Source: Taenia hydatigena
Taxonomy: Eukaryota; Platyhelminthes; Cestoda; Cyclophyllidea; Taeniidae
Length of the DNA: 64,000 bases
Direction: 5' to 3'
Assembly (NCBI GenBank): GCA_036345935.2
Contig: JADWOT020000002.1
Span: forward strand, 6,956,140 to 7,020,139
The notes under the pieces are model-generated. The model was not told where the DNA came from and made no database searches. It was given only the letters and a program-made list of their open reading frames with translations. Below, in pieces: positions 25,805 through 38,470 of the stretch (position 1 is its first letter; each line of letters opens with the position of its first letter). The position numbers were made by a program, and so were the translations under genes.

Positions 25805-28800
25805 GACTAAGCATTCTGTTTGTTATGACTTTGACAAAAATTCCTGTCCCTCAAATTATTATTTTTGCTCCAGGTGTGCTAAGGGTCAAAGTTAGTTGTT
25901 TCGGAACAAACGATCTTTTGCCTTTGTGAGTTTAGGCACGTTTCAGTTGAATGGAATTGCGTTAAATAAACGCCTGCCTGTGCATCATGCAACAGACATC
26001 CGATAAATATACATCTTGACAAGATAATGCTGAAGTGGTAAACACGAATGTGGTTGTGAATTACAAATGTTTGTTAATTAACACCTGTTAATCTGGTTGA
26101 CTGTAACGAGTTTCACATTTACATCTCATTAATTCACCTGTCTTCATATATTTATCCTTCACTTATTTGTCTTCTTTCCACCCATATTCTGCTGCCGAGG
26201 ACAATGCAGCCGACGTGCAATAATTCGTCCTAGAATACAGTAATTTGTTTGTTTGGATTTTTCCGTTGTCGTAATATGCCCGAAATGGCCATAAAAGGCT
26301 CAATTCTACAATCTCACTGCCTTTAAATCGTTGCACTTTTCTCCATCAATACAGACTGATAAGGTGACAAGCATACAAGTCTAAACGTCACCATCGCTCT
26401 CCTCATGTTCTGTGAGGAAGCCTGCCCTGGTGACGTTAGCACTCGTCTGCTTGCTTTACCTTAGCCTGGCGTATCATGCCCTGCTTTGTGTCAGTTGGCT
26501 TGGTGCTAGTTGGCTGTTCGGAAGATCGCTGCATTTTCGGACAACAGTGGGTTTGCGCTTCTTACTCTACCTCCTACATGCTTCTCTTTGCTTTCCATTT
26601 TGGCTCTTGTAGGACCAGTCAAATACTTGCAGCTTGCACACATAGTCTGAGCTGCATTATCACAGACCACAAGATTTCGCGCATGCTTAACATTCTATAC
26701 GCTGCCTGTCACCACCATGCTTCCCCCACCATTCTCTTCGCTTTCTTGCTTGGTGTGTCAAGACTCGACGGAAGTACCCACCCATTCACCATCGCAACAC
26801 ATTGTCCACACAACACCATTCGCACCATCGCCTTTGTTACCACTAAGCCTCTTCCGATCACTAGCACTCTCATGTCCTACAGACTGACTCCACAGTAGAA
26901 TCACGCTCCGCAATGCACCTGTGCTACTATAGTGCACTTTCATCTGCACTACAGGATTATCACTTGTTGATAGCAGCCACTACAAACTTATCCTCTTTCA
27001 CACCATCCGCCAGTTTTGCACATCCCATTGCTTCATTCGTCAAAACGCGACAGAGTTACTTTTTAACCACCACTGCAACACATTGCTCACAGAATACCGA
27101 AGTCATCAAACTTTCTAGCATCATCAACCTTCATCCAGTGTCTAGGAGGCCCACCAGTGGCATCACTTTATTGTGGCGCCCTCATCAGCGCCAGCTGACA
27201 CCATGGCGTGTTTCGGCAGGATCAACCAGGTAGTTTATAACACCCGCACGCACTTCATCTACATTCACATTCATCCATCTACTCATCCATCCATCCAACC
27301 ACCCCTGGAAGGTCGACCGACCAATGATGGACGGACAGATCGGGTGGGGTGCTAGCGAGTTAGCAGGAGGGGAAGTTAGCGAGTAAACACTGCGTAAGGA
27401 GCAGAGATGGTGGTAATGAGTGAAACGCTCTCGCTTCCTACCTGCTCACATGGCCTGTTCATGCCAGTTAACTGTTCTTGTTATTCGGTTGGTGAAGGAG
27501 GGGATTAAGAAGAGGAGAAATGAGACGTCAGCCACGATGACTGAATTAGAGGAAGAGGGTGAATTTCAGGAAAGGCGAGGGTTTGTCTTAGTCGGCGGTG
27601 GCGGATGGCGTTATTGAGAGGAGAAGATGGGGAATTGAAAAGGAGGATCCCGCTACCTCTACTACTACTTAGAAGGCGTAAGTATGAGAAGGGAGGTGAG
27701 AGGTGGGATAAGGAAAAAAGGGTTGGATTAAGGTACAATAGCTTGTATTTGTGCAAGCAAAGCGTAACGAAAGGAGGAAGTGTGGAGGGAAAGGCGAATC
27801 CTAAGAAATATTAGGAAGTGCAGTTGGTAGTGTTTGCATGGAAAAGGGAGCTGAGCAGGTGGACCCTACCCAGGCCGTTGATGCTCGCCTTCCTTTTCTC
27901 ATCATCGAACGAGAACTGCTCTTGCTAATTTGTCTGGGAGAAAAGGAGTATGAGGAATAAGGGAGAAAATAAGACGTCTGTGATGATGGCTGAACGGATG
28001 AAGGGAAGAGGAGAGGAATGCGGTGTATGGAAGGCGAGTGTCTGCCCTTGTTAATGGGGATGATGTGAGATGGGTGAGGAGGAAGAAGAGGGGAAAATGG
28101 AGTGAATAATGATGGATGGAGTGAATGAGTCTTAAATTGACGGTAGCAGTGGTAAGGTTGTGAAGAGGAAACGGCGAAGTGAGAAAATGTGTGTGTGTGT
28201 GTGTTACATATGTGGGACAATGAGACGGAATGCAAGCAATTTTTATGTGAAACATTGCCGTTCAAATAGATAATTGATTGCTTATTTGATAAGCGCTAGA
28301 CTCGAAATAGAGATGGAATGATACATAGATAATGATCGAATGAAGGTGGAAGGAAGAAACGAAATGCTGCAGGGGCATTAACAATAGAATTAAGGGGAGC
28401 GTAAGGAAAGCGTGAATGAATACGTGTCACATATATCCGACAGCAGGAAAATGAAATAGGAAAACAGACCTAATAAAGCTGCGGGCATCGTTGAAACGGA
28501 ATGTATTGAGTCCTCCCATAGGATTGGGGGCAGGCAGGGCAGAGATATAATAGTGAGATGGATATAGGAAGAATAGTGGGACTAGCTTTGAAAAGGATTT
28601 AAAATAAGTACGAAAATGGAAACCAAAATACAAAAAGGCAATTAAGATACCAGCAGTGAATGCATAAATGATGGAAATGCAAAAAGAAAAGTGGCGGATA
28701 TAAGGCTAGAATGCATGATTGTGGTGGAGGTGAATTTAGATTTTATCAATGGAAAAGCATTTGCTGAAAGAAAGGAGGAAAGAAGGAAGTAAGGAATGTT

Positions 28801-28815
28801 GCAAGCACTAAAGCT
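25805..28815 (-). repeat. right arm of 3 kb inverted repeat
   Basis: Reverse complement of 16527-19585. It is nearly identical over about 25850-27568, with only a handful of substitutions seen by eye (for example near 25967, 26155 and 26248). It is clearly more diverged over 27570-28815, where the + strand is purine-rich. A (gt)n tract lies at about 28188-28204. The spacer between the arms is about 6.2 kb. Confidence 0.92.
27215..27232 (-). other. 18S rRNA 5'-end fragment, second copy
   Basis: This is the reverse complement of the 18-base 18S rRNA start. It sits at the mirrored position in the right arm, with the same flanks as at 18155-18172, so it was duplicated together with the arm. Confidence 0.75.
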
Positions 28816-29529
28816 TAATAGGCAGCGTTAGACCTGACTTTTTGCATATTTGCACCAAGACTTGTTGTGATTCATGCGGTATTCTGATACACTGGCTTTC
28901 GATGCAAATAACGACCTTTTTTAACATTAGAGGTGCATTATTTTCGTCGAGTTAAATCATACCAGCTGCGAATAAAACTGGTCAGCGAGATTAAGAGCAA
29001 CTTGAGTTAGCTGGTTTTAAGAGCCCGATAGTTATTAGGCAGCAATTACTGAAGAGAAAGAAAAGTGCAAATTATAACAAAACAATGCATTCATGTAAAA
29101 TTGCCTAAGGTTTTCAAATTTTGTAGCGCAATTTTCGAGGCAACACTATTCCATAGTGGTGTTTCACAATCCGCTCTGCAAAATTTTGGTGAAAGCAAAC
29201 CGCTGTTAAGGGAGAGTATCTGTGCTAGCGGACTTAGCAGCAGAATGACGAAACCAGCTGTCGCTGAATGCCGATTGGCTCGTCGTGAACTGGAAGTCTC
29301 ATCGCTACATGGGTCCAGACGCTTCAAACTCTAATATTTCTTTGATGCGTTTATGACTTTTGCGGCACTGAATAACAAAACACTGTAAGTGCTCTGTGCA
29401 CAGCTCATTTTGCATTTAAATGTTTGAACGTCCTCTGCTCTATTCCTCTACTCCTGTTTTACTTTACAACTAAGCGATTGATTTCATTACTCCTATTCAT
29501 GAAGGATTATTAGTAATGGCTCAATTGAG
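28816..29529. other. no gene recognised; 5' flank of E2 gene
   Basis: Unique DNA upstream of the E2 gene. A + frame at 29065-29334 is open on both strands and cannot be assigned. No promoter element is evident. Confidence 0.4.
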
Positions 29530-30410
29530 ATGACCCGTTTTATTAAAGTCTCCCAGATGACGCCTCTAGCAACTCAGCATACATTTGCAAAGGACGTGCA
29601 GCAACTCTGCAGAACAATTGATGCCTCCACCGATGGCCAAGCATCCATCATCGGAATCGACGCGAACACGGTTAAGGTTTCACTGCGTCCCAAATCCGGC
29701 TACAACGCGCATGCGGACTTCCAGTTAACTGTAAATTTCCTCACTAGTTTGACATTGCTTGACTTTACGCGAAATACGTTCAATTTCTGTGATTGCTTAT
29801 ATTTGGCAGAAGGTAGTTGATAAGGCTGTGTTTTATTTGAAAAATGTAGACCGCAAATGACCTTGTGGAATGCTTGAAACACACAAATGAGACCAGACAT
29901 CGTCGGCACTTCACATGTCATCAGAGATGTTTTGATAAATTCGCGATCGTCATAGCACAGAGAGCACTTTGAATGAAACGTGTTTAATTTCAGATCAAGT
30001 GTTGCTCAGGGTACCCCAAGATCAGGCCTAAGGTGTCGTTCGACTCACCCATATTTCATCCCAACATCGATCCGTCAGATGGTTCCATATGTTTAAGCCT
30101 TCTTGACCACTGGAATAGGTGAGCGAAGTTACGTGTGTTAAAATTCATGAAAACTGTTTGAGAGTAATGGTCAGCGCATTTTGCGAAAAATCTAAAGATT
30201 TCATAATGCAAACACTGAAAACGGAATATTTCATTATTTCAGTTTGTGAGGTTTGACTCCAGGTAACAGTTGTAGGGTTTAGAAGTTTAGTTACAGTCAA
30301 AATTTTGGGCTGAAAAAAGGGACTCGATTGTGTGTCTTATGGTTTAATTATCTGTTTGGCTTGCCTGGCACACAGCCGTTACAACCTGCTAGAATTGGTG
30401 AAGGCGGTGC
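29530..30410 (+). CDS. E2 ubiquitin-conjugating enzyme, partial
   Basis: UBC-fold enzyme that carries ubiquitin or a ubiquitin-like protein as a thioester on its active-site cysteine. Three exons join in phase: 29530-29730, 29994-30118 and 30376-30410 (donors act|gtaaat and atag|gtgagc; acceptors aatttcag and ggcacacag). The visible 120 or so residues include an N-terminal helix (HTFAKDVQQL), a beta-strand region ending FQLTIKCC, YP and P-K-V-S-F, the family HPN motif at residues 89-91, catalytic Cys100 in SICLSLL, Trp107, and the start of the following helix (LLELVKAV). The C-terminal part falls in the assembly gap. Met at 29530 is the first in the frame after a stop at 29500, but an ag lies just before it, so a further 5' exon is possible. 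HPN to Cys is one residue longer, and Cys to Trp one shorter, than in common E2s. The subfamily (ubiquitin, NEDD8 or other) is not assigned. Confidence 0.9.
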
Positions 30411-30510
30411 NNNNNNNNNNNNNNNNNNNNNNNNNNNNNNNNNNNNNNNNNNNNNNNNNNNNNNNNNNNNNNNNNNNNNNNNNNNNNNNNNNNNNNNNNN
30501 NNNNNNNNNN
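30411..30510. other. assembly gap (100 N)
   Basis: A run of exactly 100 N, the usual placeholder for a gap of unknown length. It interrupts the third exon of the E2 gene. The sequence after the gap (30511 onward) does not obviously continue the E2 frame. Confidence 0.99.
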
Positions 30511-30829
30511 ATATACCAGCTTTATCAGCGTTTTCGCATTCTCACTTGCTGTCAGATGGCATTAGACTAATTTAACCCAATGCGTACGCCCGTAGCACAG
30601 TCTCAAGAATACTTCCGAAAATTGTAATCCTAAATGTGTTGCACCGGAACTTCAAAGCTACGAGACATCTGCTTGGAACTTCAGCAAATATATGCCGCGA
30701 TAATGGGGTCGAAATCACAATGGTTTCCCTTCTGTGGACGTGCGGTTCTCACTTCTCTTCCCTAGGGAATGTGAGTAGGCGATCAAGTTGTGGTCAGTTC
30801 AGTGCAAGAAACGGTGCGCGCATTTATGT

Positions 30830-31688
30830 TGAAAAACCTAAAACAAACATAGAAGACTTTAGGTTGGCGCAGCACTGTAGTCCGCCTCCAGTGGGCCTTA
30901 GAGGTGGTCAGGACAATTGCGTCAAAATGGATCAAATCCACAAATTTTTCGAGTGCAGGAGAACCTAAAATGTCATTTAGCCTGCGCTGTAGCCATACAT
31001 TCAATTTAGGTACGAATCCCGCAATTTAGGTAGAACTAACCCTGTATTTCGATGGTGGACTACTTTTATATGCAAAACGGGGCCACGGATTGTGTAACGA
31101 TGTAAAGCATTAAGGATTCGCCCATTTCACTTTAGCGCAGGAGTTTTCATTAAAGTCATTGCAAGAGAGGGAAGTAAAGACAAATAGGAAGCAACAAATC
31201 AATGTCCTTTTTTCACTAACTACGATATGAGGTGCCGCGTTGGTGATAATCAGGCACGGATGATAAGCGCGAGTTATAGGCCGAGATTTTGGACATAGAT
31301 GCAAGTGTTGTTAATTCCCACTGGCTTATGAAATAGCTCAAGCAAGTAGCACAGTCACGCAGGTTAATGCGATCGCAGAGATCGCGTTAGTTGGGGCTGA
31401 TCCTCTAGATGTACTGACATTTTCTTCCGCTCATATCTAGGCGTACATGCAGTCACCCGATGTGGAGTTGCACATTGTTTGCTCACTCTGCGGATGATCA
31501 GTGGGCAGTATTTCAAATTCGTTGATTGCCCCTATAGGTGTGCCTTGCTTTGAATTAGGTTTCACTCTGCCCAGAGTAATTTCCCCAATTAAGTACCCTA
31601 CAATTTTATTTTTGTCTGAGCTACCGACAAGGAAGGCAGCAATCGCAAATTTCTCCACAAATCGTCTGCCTAAATTTTGGACATACAA
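30830..31688 (-). CDS. N-acetyltransferase-like candidate (NAA60-like)
   Basis: On the - strand, an exon-like frame (about 31672-31440) has the layout KFAIAAF ... KIVGYLIGEI ... K ... G. This resembles the first half of the GNAT acetyltransferase core of NAA60-type N-alpha-acetyltransferases. Downstream, in transcription order, are LSSVPDYHQRGTS (about 31287-31215), similar in shape to the acetyl-CoA-binding V..eyRrrGig loop, and ALEKFVDLI...AIVLTTSKA (about 30976-30850). Three ordered weak matches support the idea. The loop is imperfect (Q-x-x-G glycines partly lost) and the exons were not joined in phase, so this may be a diverged gene, a pseudogene or a chance resemblance. Confidence 0.3.
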
Positions 31689-31699
31689 ACGTAGTGTGA

Positions 31700-32969
31700 T
31701 GGCGTGAAAGTCAACGTGTATCCAAGTGAAGAGCTTTAATTCGGAACAAGGCTGTTATTTTTGCATCTCTGAAACACAAACCTGCCTTTGGTGACATTGT
31801 CGGGTACTCCGAATCAATAAAGAACGAGGATGAAAAAAATTTACCGCCGCGTTATTGACGTTAATGGAAGCACTGGGTGACCTGAATTTGCCCATTTATC
31901 TTTTCGATGAAACAGTTAACCTGGTTGCTTCACTAAGGATAAGCGTTAGTGAAAGTTGCTCTTTGAGAAGGTGCGTTCGTACTTATGTAATACCTGTTCG
32001 ACTGCAATCACCGAAATGGTTTAATGACAGCAACTTCATTACCAAACATGGTTAATGAATTTCAGCCAATGTTCGGCGGACCCTATGGTCAGGTGGCCTC
32101 AATTAACGTCTGAGGCGAATGGCATTATTGGTGTGCTTTCGAAGCGGTCTTTAGCAGAGTGAACTCTGAACACAAAGGACAGCTACTTCCTGCAACAGTC
32201 AGTAGTAGTTGCCATAGAATGTATGAAAGAGAATTGTCCAGACTTAACAACATGGAGTGAATATACATAACCTCGATGTTTTGGAAAATATCTGGAGGCC
32301 TGTGTAATTCGGTGTGACTGCGATCTCAAGTCCACTACAACAATTAACCAGAATGCAGGCAAATGGGCAGACCCATTAATAGACTGAGCATTCTGGGGCA
32401 TTCACAGAGCTAAGACGAACGCTCTAGTTCCTATTGATTCCAATTGTAGCCAACTTCACAAGATGGACAACTTAATGAGAAACGTGTGCGACCACCTTCT
32501 CATCCAAAAAAAGGCGACCGAAGTCACTGATACCCTAGGTCCTAATGCGCAAAATTGCTATTCAACTGCATTTATGCTGTGCTATTTATGCAACGTCACG
32601 TTGCGAATGGTGAGAAGTAATCAGACTGAACTCTGGCGGTCAAAAGGTTAAGTGGAGGTTGGTGTATAATGTGTTTGATTGCGAACAGGAATCGAAATCA
32701 ATACCGTGGTAGAGTACTGGCAAAGGCATCACGTACACAGATTACAACGTCACAATGGCAATCACTATGATTCCGAATAAATTAACCGTTTTAGATAAAA
32801 CGGATTTCAGAGTATGACCTAATTTACCTCAGCCGAACACTGCCTACAGGTAAGCTGGCCCTTATAATTATAAGCAGAATGTTATCACATGATGGATAGT
32901 AGGGGAGATTTTACGCCCCATACTATCCGCATCCTGACGGGCAGCACATGGCCGCGTTTCTAAGGCCAT
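31700..32969. other. no gene recognised
   Basis: Unassigned DNA with small open frames on both strands (31855-32055, 32183-32401, 32463-32651), none with a domain or good splice borders. Confidence 0.4.
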
Positions 32970-33190
32970 CTATTCTTGCTTAATCCAAAAATGAGCTTGG
33001 GAGAGTTGTGCTTTTATATAATGAATGGAATTGTTTAGCAAAACATGCTTGATATGTGGCGAATTACAACATAATGTCATAAAAAATACACATGCAGCTG
33101 GTTCTTCGTCCATTTTAATTTCGCTTTTATTGTCTAATAGAGGTTTTAAAACACTATTTATATTGATGTGATTCAAATCCGTCATCAATT
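32970..33190 (-). CDS. candidate terminal exon, unknown
   Basis: This - strand frame opens after a strong acceptor (ttttgcttccccggcag) and runs 72 codons to a stop at 32970. Its composition is convincingly protein-like, with an acidic stretch (SEIKMDEEPAACVFFMTLCC) followed by HIKHVLLNNSIHYIKAQL. It may be the C-terminus of an alpha-helical protein. No family is recognised and upstream exons were not found. Confidence 0.35.
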
Positions 33191-33240
33191 CTGCCGGGGA
33201 AGCAAAATAGATGGTGCATGATAATTCGAGAACCATGTAG

Positions 33241-35899
33241 GTATTTGCGTAGTTGTTTGTTGCTTATCTAAGTCCCACATTTGTTTAGTTCCAAATCGGC
33301 GAATGCAACAGAGGCTTTATTTTATTTGCCATCTCTAAATGGAAACCGGTCATGAAACAAAACCTGCAATTGATTAAAATGTTCAGGTTGAACTTTCAAC
33401 CGTTGAATGGTACGTGATAAAGTAAGCAGTAGTTGTTTCCACCTGATTTTATTCGGCCAAAATTTTTATCTATACACGCTGCTCTCTCTTTAGCATCCAA
33501 AGATCCATCAATCACCTAGTGTCCCTGTCCGTGCCTGAACACGTATGACTCCGAGGGCCGTTAGTCGAGACGAACTTGCCATGATACACCGCCGCGCATT
33601 GCAGTTTACAGCCAAATAATGAAGTGAGTCAGCAACGAAAATTACCTCAAGTCGCCATGCTTTCAAATGTGCTCTCAGCCACACATGCGATTCAAAGTAT
33701 GATCAAAGAGACTTCGTGAACTTAACCTACCACTCTTGATGCTTCTGTCAAGTTCAGCCTTAATTTGCTGCCTAAATTAAGGGAGAGTGCAAGTTTTGCA
33801 CCAACGAACTATAGCAAAACTTGTCCAGACGTGGTAAAGGTCCCTTAATTGCAGTCGCATCAGTTCCATAATCACAGCGCACACTTGAATAAAAACAATC
33901 CAATTGAGGTAATGTAGACATTAAATCTCACCTTACTCAAAATAACCAAAATTAATATGGTTTATCACTGCACAATCCATCCTCGTGAGGCTTGACGCTT
34001 ACAGGTGTGGAATTGTTCATCTGATTCAACACAAACTATTTCTCGTTGTTTGAGTGCGAAAGTCGCTATCTGGGTCAAGAAGTGTTCAGGGCTTCTCAAT
34101 GAACTCATCACTCTTAAAAGTGGGAGTGACTTGCGTTTACGAAACCGATTTCTCCCTTCCGCCCCTCTATTGACTAAAGTGTCGAGTTCTCGTTTGGGTC
34201 AATTACTCTTCAGATACCGGGTCTTGACAAGGCATGCGCTCTACTTTTTGAAGCCTTCAGAGAAGATGGGAGAGACTTGTATAATGTCAAATTAATCAAA
34301 ACGCTATCCGCTGGTAAGCTAGCACATGTAATGTTTCCGTCAAATTCTGTATGATATTCTGGAAACACATTAGAGGCCACATTTCTCGTGGCACTTGCAT
34401 AGCTGGCTTCTAACATATTTAGCCTAGGTTTTCTTTTTGTTACGTGATGGTCCACACAGAATGTTTTAGCAGGAAGAGGAAGGAGGTGCAGGAGGTGATG
34501 AAGACAGAGAAAACGAAAGAAAAGGCGTAAGGACAAGAAGACAGAGGCTCTGGTCTGACTATTGTAGACTCTGGAACCCCGTTCATTTTAATGGCGTTGG
34601 CACTTGATTAAATGTCTGCGTGAGTTAGTGGACAAAAATTTTTGCTTACTAAACAAATCCATCCCACTACAGATTTCTTCTTGCATGAATCCATCATTCA
34701 CCATTTATAAGTATCTATTTAACAACACTGACCAACACTGCCTGCGTCGCCGCTGTCACCACCACCGTTTCGCAACGCGGGCTATGAGACGTTTCTCAAT
34801 GTTGCCACCATCGTCGTCAAAAACAACACTTGTTGTTGTTGACGTTAGTAATAATGGCAAGGAGGAATGTGAACGTAGAAACGAATCTATGGGAAGCAAT
34901 TCGGAAGCACTAAGGGCCTTTGAGATCGTTGTCGTCGTCGGAGACAGGTGTGGTGTCGAAGCAATTGTTAGAGGACCAATGGATGCATTTGAGAGTTGCC
35001 TTGCTTCTCCTGTTCTCCCTTAGAGTGGAATATTTCTTAATGCAGAACACAAGCAGACGGGCAGCGCGGCTGTGTGGGTGATAGGTGGGCGGGTATTCTG
35101 GTAAGTGCTTTGCTATGGGACAGCGTATGTTGCACAGATTACATGAGATACTATCGTAGGCTTACAATCACACCGCTTCTGCTTGTTCTTCCCGTATTTG
35201 TTCAAACTAAGGTAGTAGTCAGATTAAGGTCTTTAACAGCAGCATGCTATGTGCATTACCCCTTATTAATATGATTCATAAGGGAGTCAAGGCTTGTGTG
35301 TTGGATGGAGAACAGTGGGAGAGCCTCATAAATAAGGGCAAATTATACTGCGAAACATGTGTTAACATGGCTTTGCGTACATGCATATTCCTTCCTTCAG
35401 TGCCCCTAAGGTAGCAAGGGTTGCATATTCTCTCTAGACAAAACGATGCTCACCATTGCTAGTCGCCTTTTGCTACCCTGGCGCCAACCGCTTTTAAGCA
35501 TATTAGTAATGGAAAAATGGATCATCTGAATGCCGCATTGTCGCTCAGCAGTCATTGTGCATGGTAGAATGGGCAAACGATTTGAGATGGAAGGTGCAGA
35601 CCTTTGTGAACGTGATTGTAGAAGAGGAGTAGGAGGAAGTTGGGTTGCGTGCCCCCGAAAAAGTAATTGGCACAGGGCGAACTGTGGATCACGTATTATC
35701 CTGAGACAACGCTGGCTAAAGGCTGGCCGTCCGAGTGAACGTAGGCTATACCGAGGAGGAAGCAAACAACAGCAGAGCGCCCTACAAGTGGAGAAAACAA
35801 CGAAATGCCTGAGTTGGATGGATTGCTAGCGAATATGCAACCGTAGGCAAGCCAAATGTAAACACGTGACTATAACAATTTTCAAATGATTAAAGGAAA
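33241..35899. other. no gene recognised
   Basis: Mostly unassigned. A short + segment, about 33493-33542, lies between a pyrimidine-rich acceptor (ctctctctttag) and a donor (cac|gtatga) and could be a small exon. A + segment at 34218-34340 begins after an acceptor-like ttactcttcag and includes LIKTLSAGKLAHV (see findings). The region 34470-35000 contains purine-rich and CAC/GTT-rich simple sequence. Confidence 0.3.
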
Positions 35900-36530
35900 G
35901 TTAGCAGCATTGAGAAAAAACACAAAAACTGGCCCTAGAATGAGTGAAGGAAAAAAAAGTGAAACCTGTGTATGTCACACATATGTGATGGGAAGATGAA
36001 ATGGAGAATAAGACTCAATGAAGGGCATGGCATCGCTTAAATGAAAAACACAAAAATCTGCTTAATAGCTGCTTTATTTTTTAAATGAAATAAAGAGAGA
36101 CTTGGGGCTGTTAAGCGGTGGTGATTTTCGTGGTGAAGATGTATTAAAATGGTATTGGATAGGATCATAAAAAGGGACACTGATGCATGTATAAGACAAA
36201 AATAACGGTAGCAGTGGTAAAATACGTGTCATCTGTGTGATGGGGAGATGAAATGCAAAAAATGAGGTAAAACGATACCATCATGAGGCGAATGCAAGTA
36301 ATCAAACAAAGGATAATTTGATTTTAAGAAAACTAGAAGAAAAGTGGATAAAATGAATGTGCGAGTGAAAGGAGGAGGGAAGCGCTTCTACTAATAGGCG
36401 GTGATGGTGGTGGTGGTGGTGGTCCCATTGGGACCAGGCGAGAGCGATATAGTCTAGATCTCGATGTGACACTGATGAAAGCGGTAGGCATTTGTGTTTC
36501 TCTACATTTCGATTAAGCATTTTTGCTGGT
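35900..36530 (-). repeat. purine-rich repeat remnant
   Basis: The + strand is purine-rich and contains two related blocks (about 35965-36040 and 36225-36290: gtgtcatctgtgtgatggggagatgaaatg and its relative). These recall the outer part of the right inverted-repeat arm near 28200-28440. A (tgg)n microsatellite occupies about 36400-36424. I see no gene. Confidence 0.4.
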
Positions 36531-37859
36531 ACGCTAACGTTGCTATCCTTTTTGCGTGTTCCTTGTCAATACGTGTCTTCCACGAAAAAGCTCATGACTC
36601 CTTTTATTCGTTTCGCTGCATTGTATGAAATTCTTTGATTTCGATGTTCTCCGTGTAAGTCTGGCTGCCTCTTAAGTGTTTTTATGAGTGAGTACAAAGG
36701 AGGCCGTGAGTATTAAGGAGCAGATTGCGACTTAATGCTGAAGGCTTTGCCCTTATTCGATCCTTTGTTTTAATGTCTCGTGGCGAACATTGTATATTTA
36801 CGTCTACTTTACCAATTAAATCTAGCTTGTGTGCTTACACCAAGACCTATTTTGTTTAAACACAGCTCATATTTGTTTTCTGCATCGGCAGACAAGTCGT
36901 TTAGCATTTCTAATTCCTCCCTTAAGGGCTAATCTTGCTACCTCTCTCTAGAGTAAAGCTAGTTCAATGTTCTATTCATTCAGTGCATTAACATCTCTTC
37001 TTTACACACGGGCAGTAGTCTTCCTGGTTGATGTCATAAGAGAGATTTTTATGGACAAAATGCTCCTTTGAAGAAGAACTTGGGTAGAGGAGCTAGAAGA
37101 GCTGACTCAGGAGAGAAAACAATTGCGATCTAACCAGCACAATGCACAGCCTTACTGATGCGGTGGTCGCCACATGCAAAGCATGAGAGTAATCACAGTG
37201 AACGCTGAGAGAGCTGCACAAAGATGGGCAGAAAGAAAAGAGGTAACCTATAAGCGAACTCACCGGGCATGGATGGACATTTGAGACAACCTTCAGGCAG
37301 GCAGATAGCTCGCTACTCTAACAAAATTTGACGGTGGTGATGGGACGTTGGGTACCATGTGAACCACCGATGATGACTGCGCGCCACGACGTCGGGGCGA
37401 CAGCAGTGGACCGAGACTCCTGTGTCCAATATTACCAGAAGGGTATCGGGAAGAGGCTAAGTTATTTGCAATGTCGTTGAGAGTACCTGCAATTGTGTAA
37501 ATTGCAGCAAGGTATGTATCATCCTCCTCTCATCAGATATGAGTCCCATTAAGAAAAAGCATTTTTCAACTTGGACTTCTTCTGATATTGCAAAAATGAT
37601 CAATGATGAATCGTCTCCTACTTAGTGTACCGTGTTTTCCCCACGAAAATGCGTCACCTATCTAAGATATTAAAGCTTTCACGAGGAAGTTGCGGTAAAA
37701 GAACGAAGCCGATGCGACTAAATGTATTCGACTTGAGCTCCAAATAATGAAAGTTGAGAAATAAGTTTGGCTAACAACTGACTAGACCTAGATTAAACGC
37801 TGCCATCATAGTTGCAAAGGTCACATTTCGGTGGATATTACCATTGTTCCAAGGCAGCA
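36531..37859. other. no gene recognised
   Basis: Nothing supported was seen in this stretch on either strand. Confidence 0.4.
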
Positions 37860-38470
37860 AATGTCAAGGCAACCGCATTTCCATATGTGTCGGAAGGATT
37901 ACTAGTTAGTCGGCACCCTTTGTGATGGCATGCAACAGCTCGTGTCCCTTCTTTTACACGGACTTACTACATCATATTATTTCGTGACCAGGTTGGATTA
38001 CTGGAGATATGAATCTGGTGGTTCATCTTATTGCCTGTTTCCGGTGACGATGAGCTGTATCGCGACCTTGGCGCTTCATTAAATTCTCCCCAGCAAAACT
38101 TTTGCAAAGAGCGCAAAACGGGTTCGCCAAGGCCTATTCATTAACTCCGACGTCTTCGCTCAACCTATCATCCCAGTAGGAAAGCATCGACTCGCGTGCA
38201 TGCTTCTCTGTGACTAACTTGCACTTATTTTACTCTTTTGATTAAGCATTAAAATATCTATTCACTTTCAGCCTAATTTTGCGTGTCTATCTGCCAATCA
38301 CTGGCTGTTCACTTAAATGGATGCAATTTTTTTGCTACCATGGGATCCCGACAACTACTTTACTCAAAATCGCAAGTTTATTTTGCTATCGAAAGGCAAG
38401 TGCATACAGAACCCGACTTATGAGGTGCACCAATGCTCAAATATTTTGTAATATTAAGCCCATTTGAATG
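37860..38470 (+). repeat. dispersed repeat R3, copy 1
   Basis: Diverged direct repeat of 42370-43030. Matching blocks include the ctttgtgatggcatgcaacagctcgtgtcccttcttttacacggac stretch against 42458-42505, and the aaggcaagtgcatacagaacccgac stretch against 42954-42980. No coding capacity was recognised. Confidence 0.6.
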
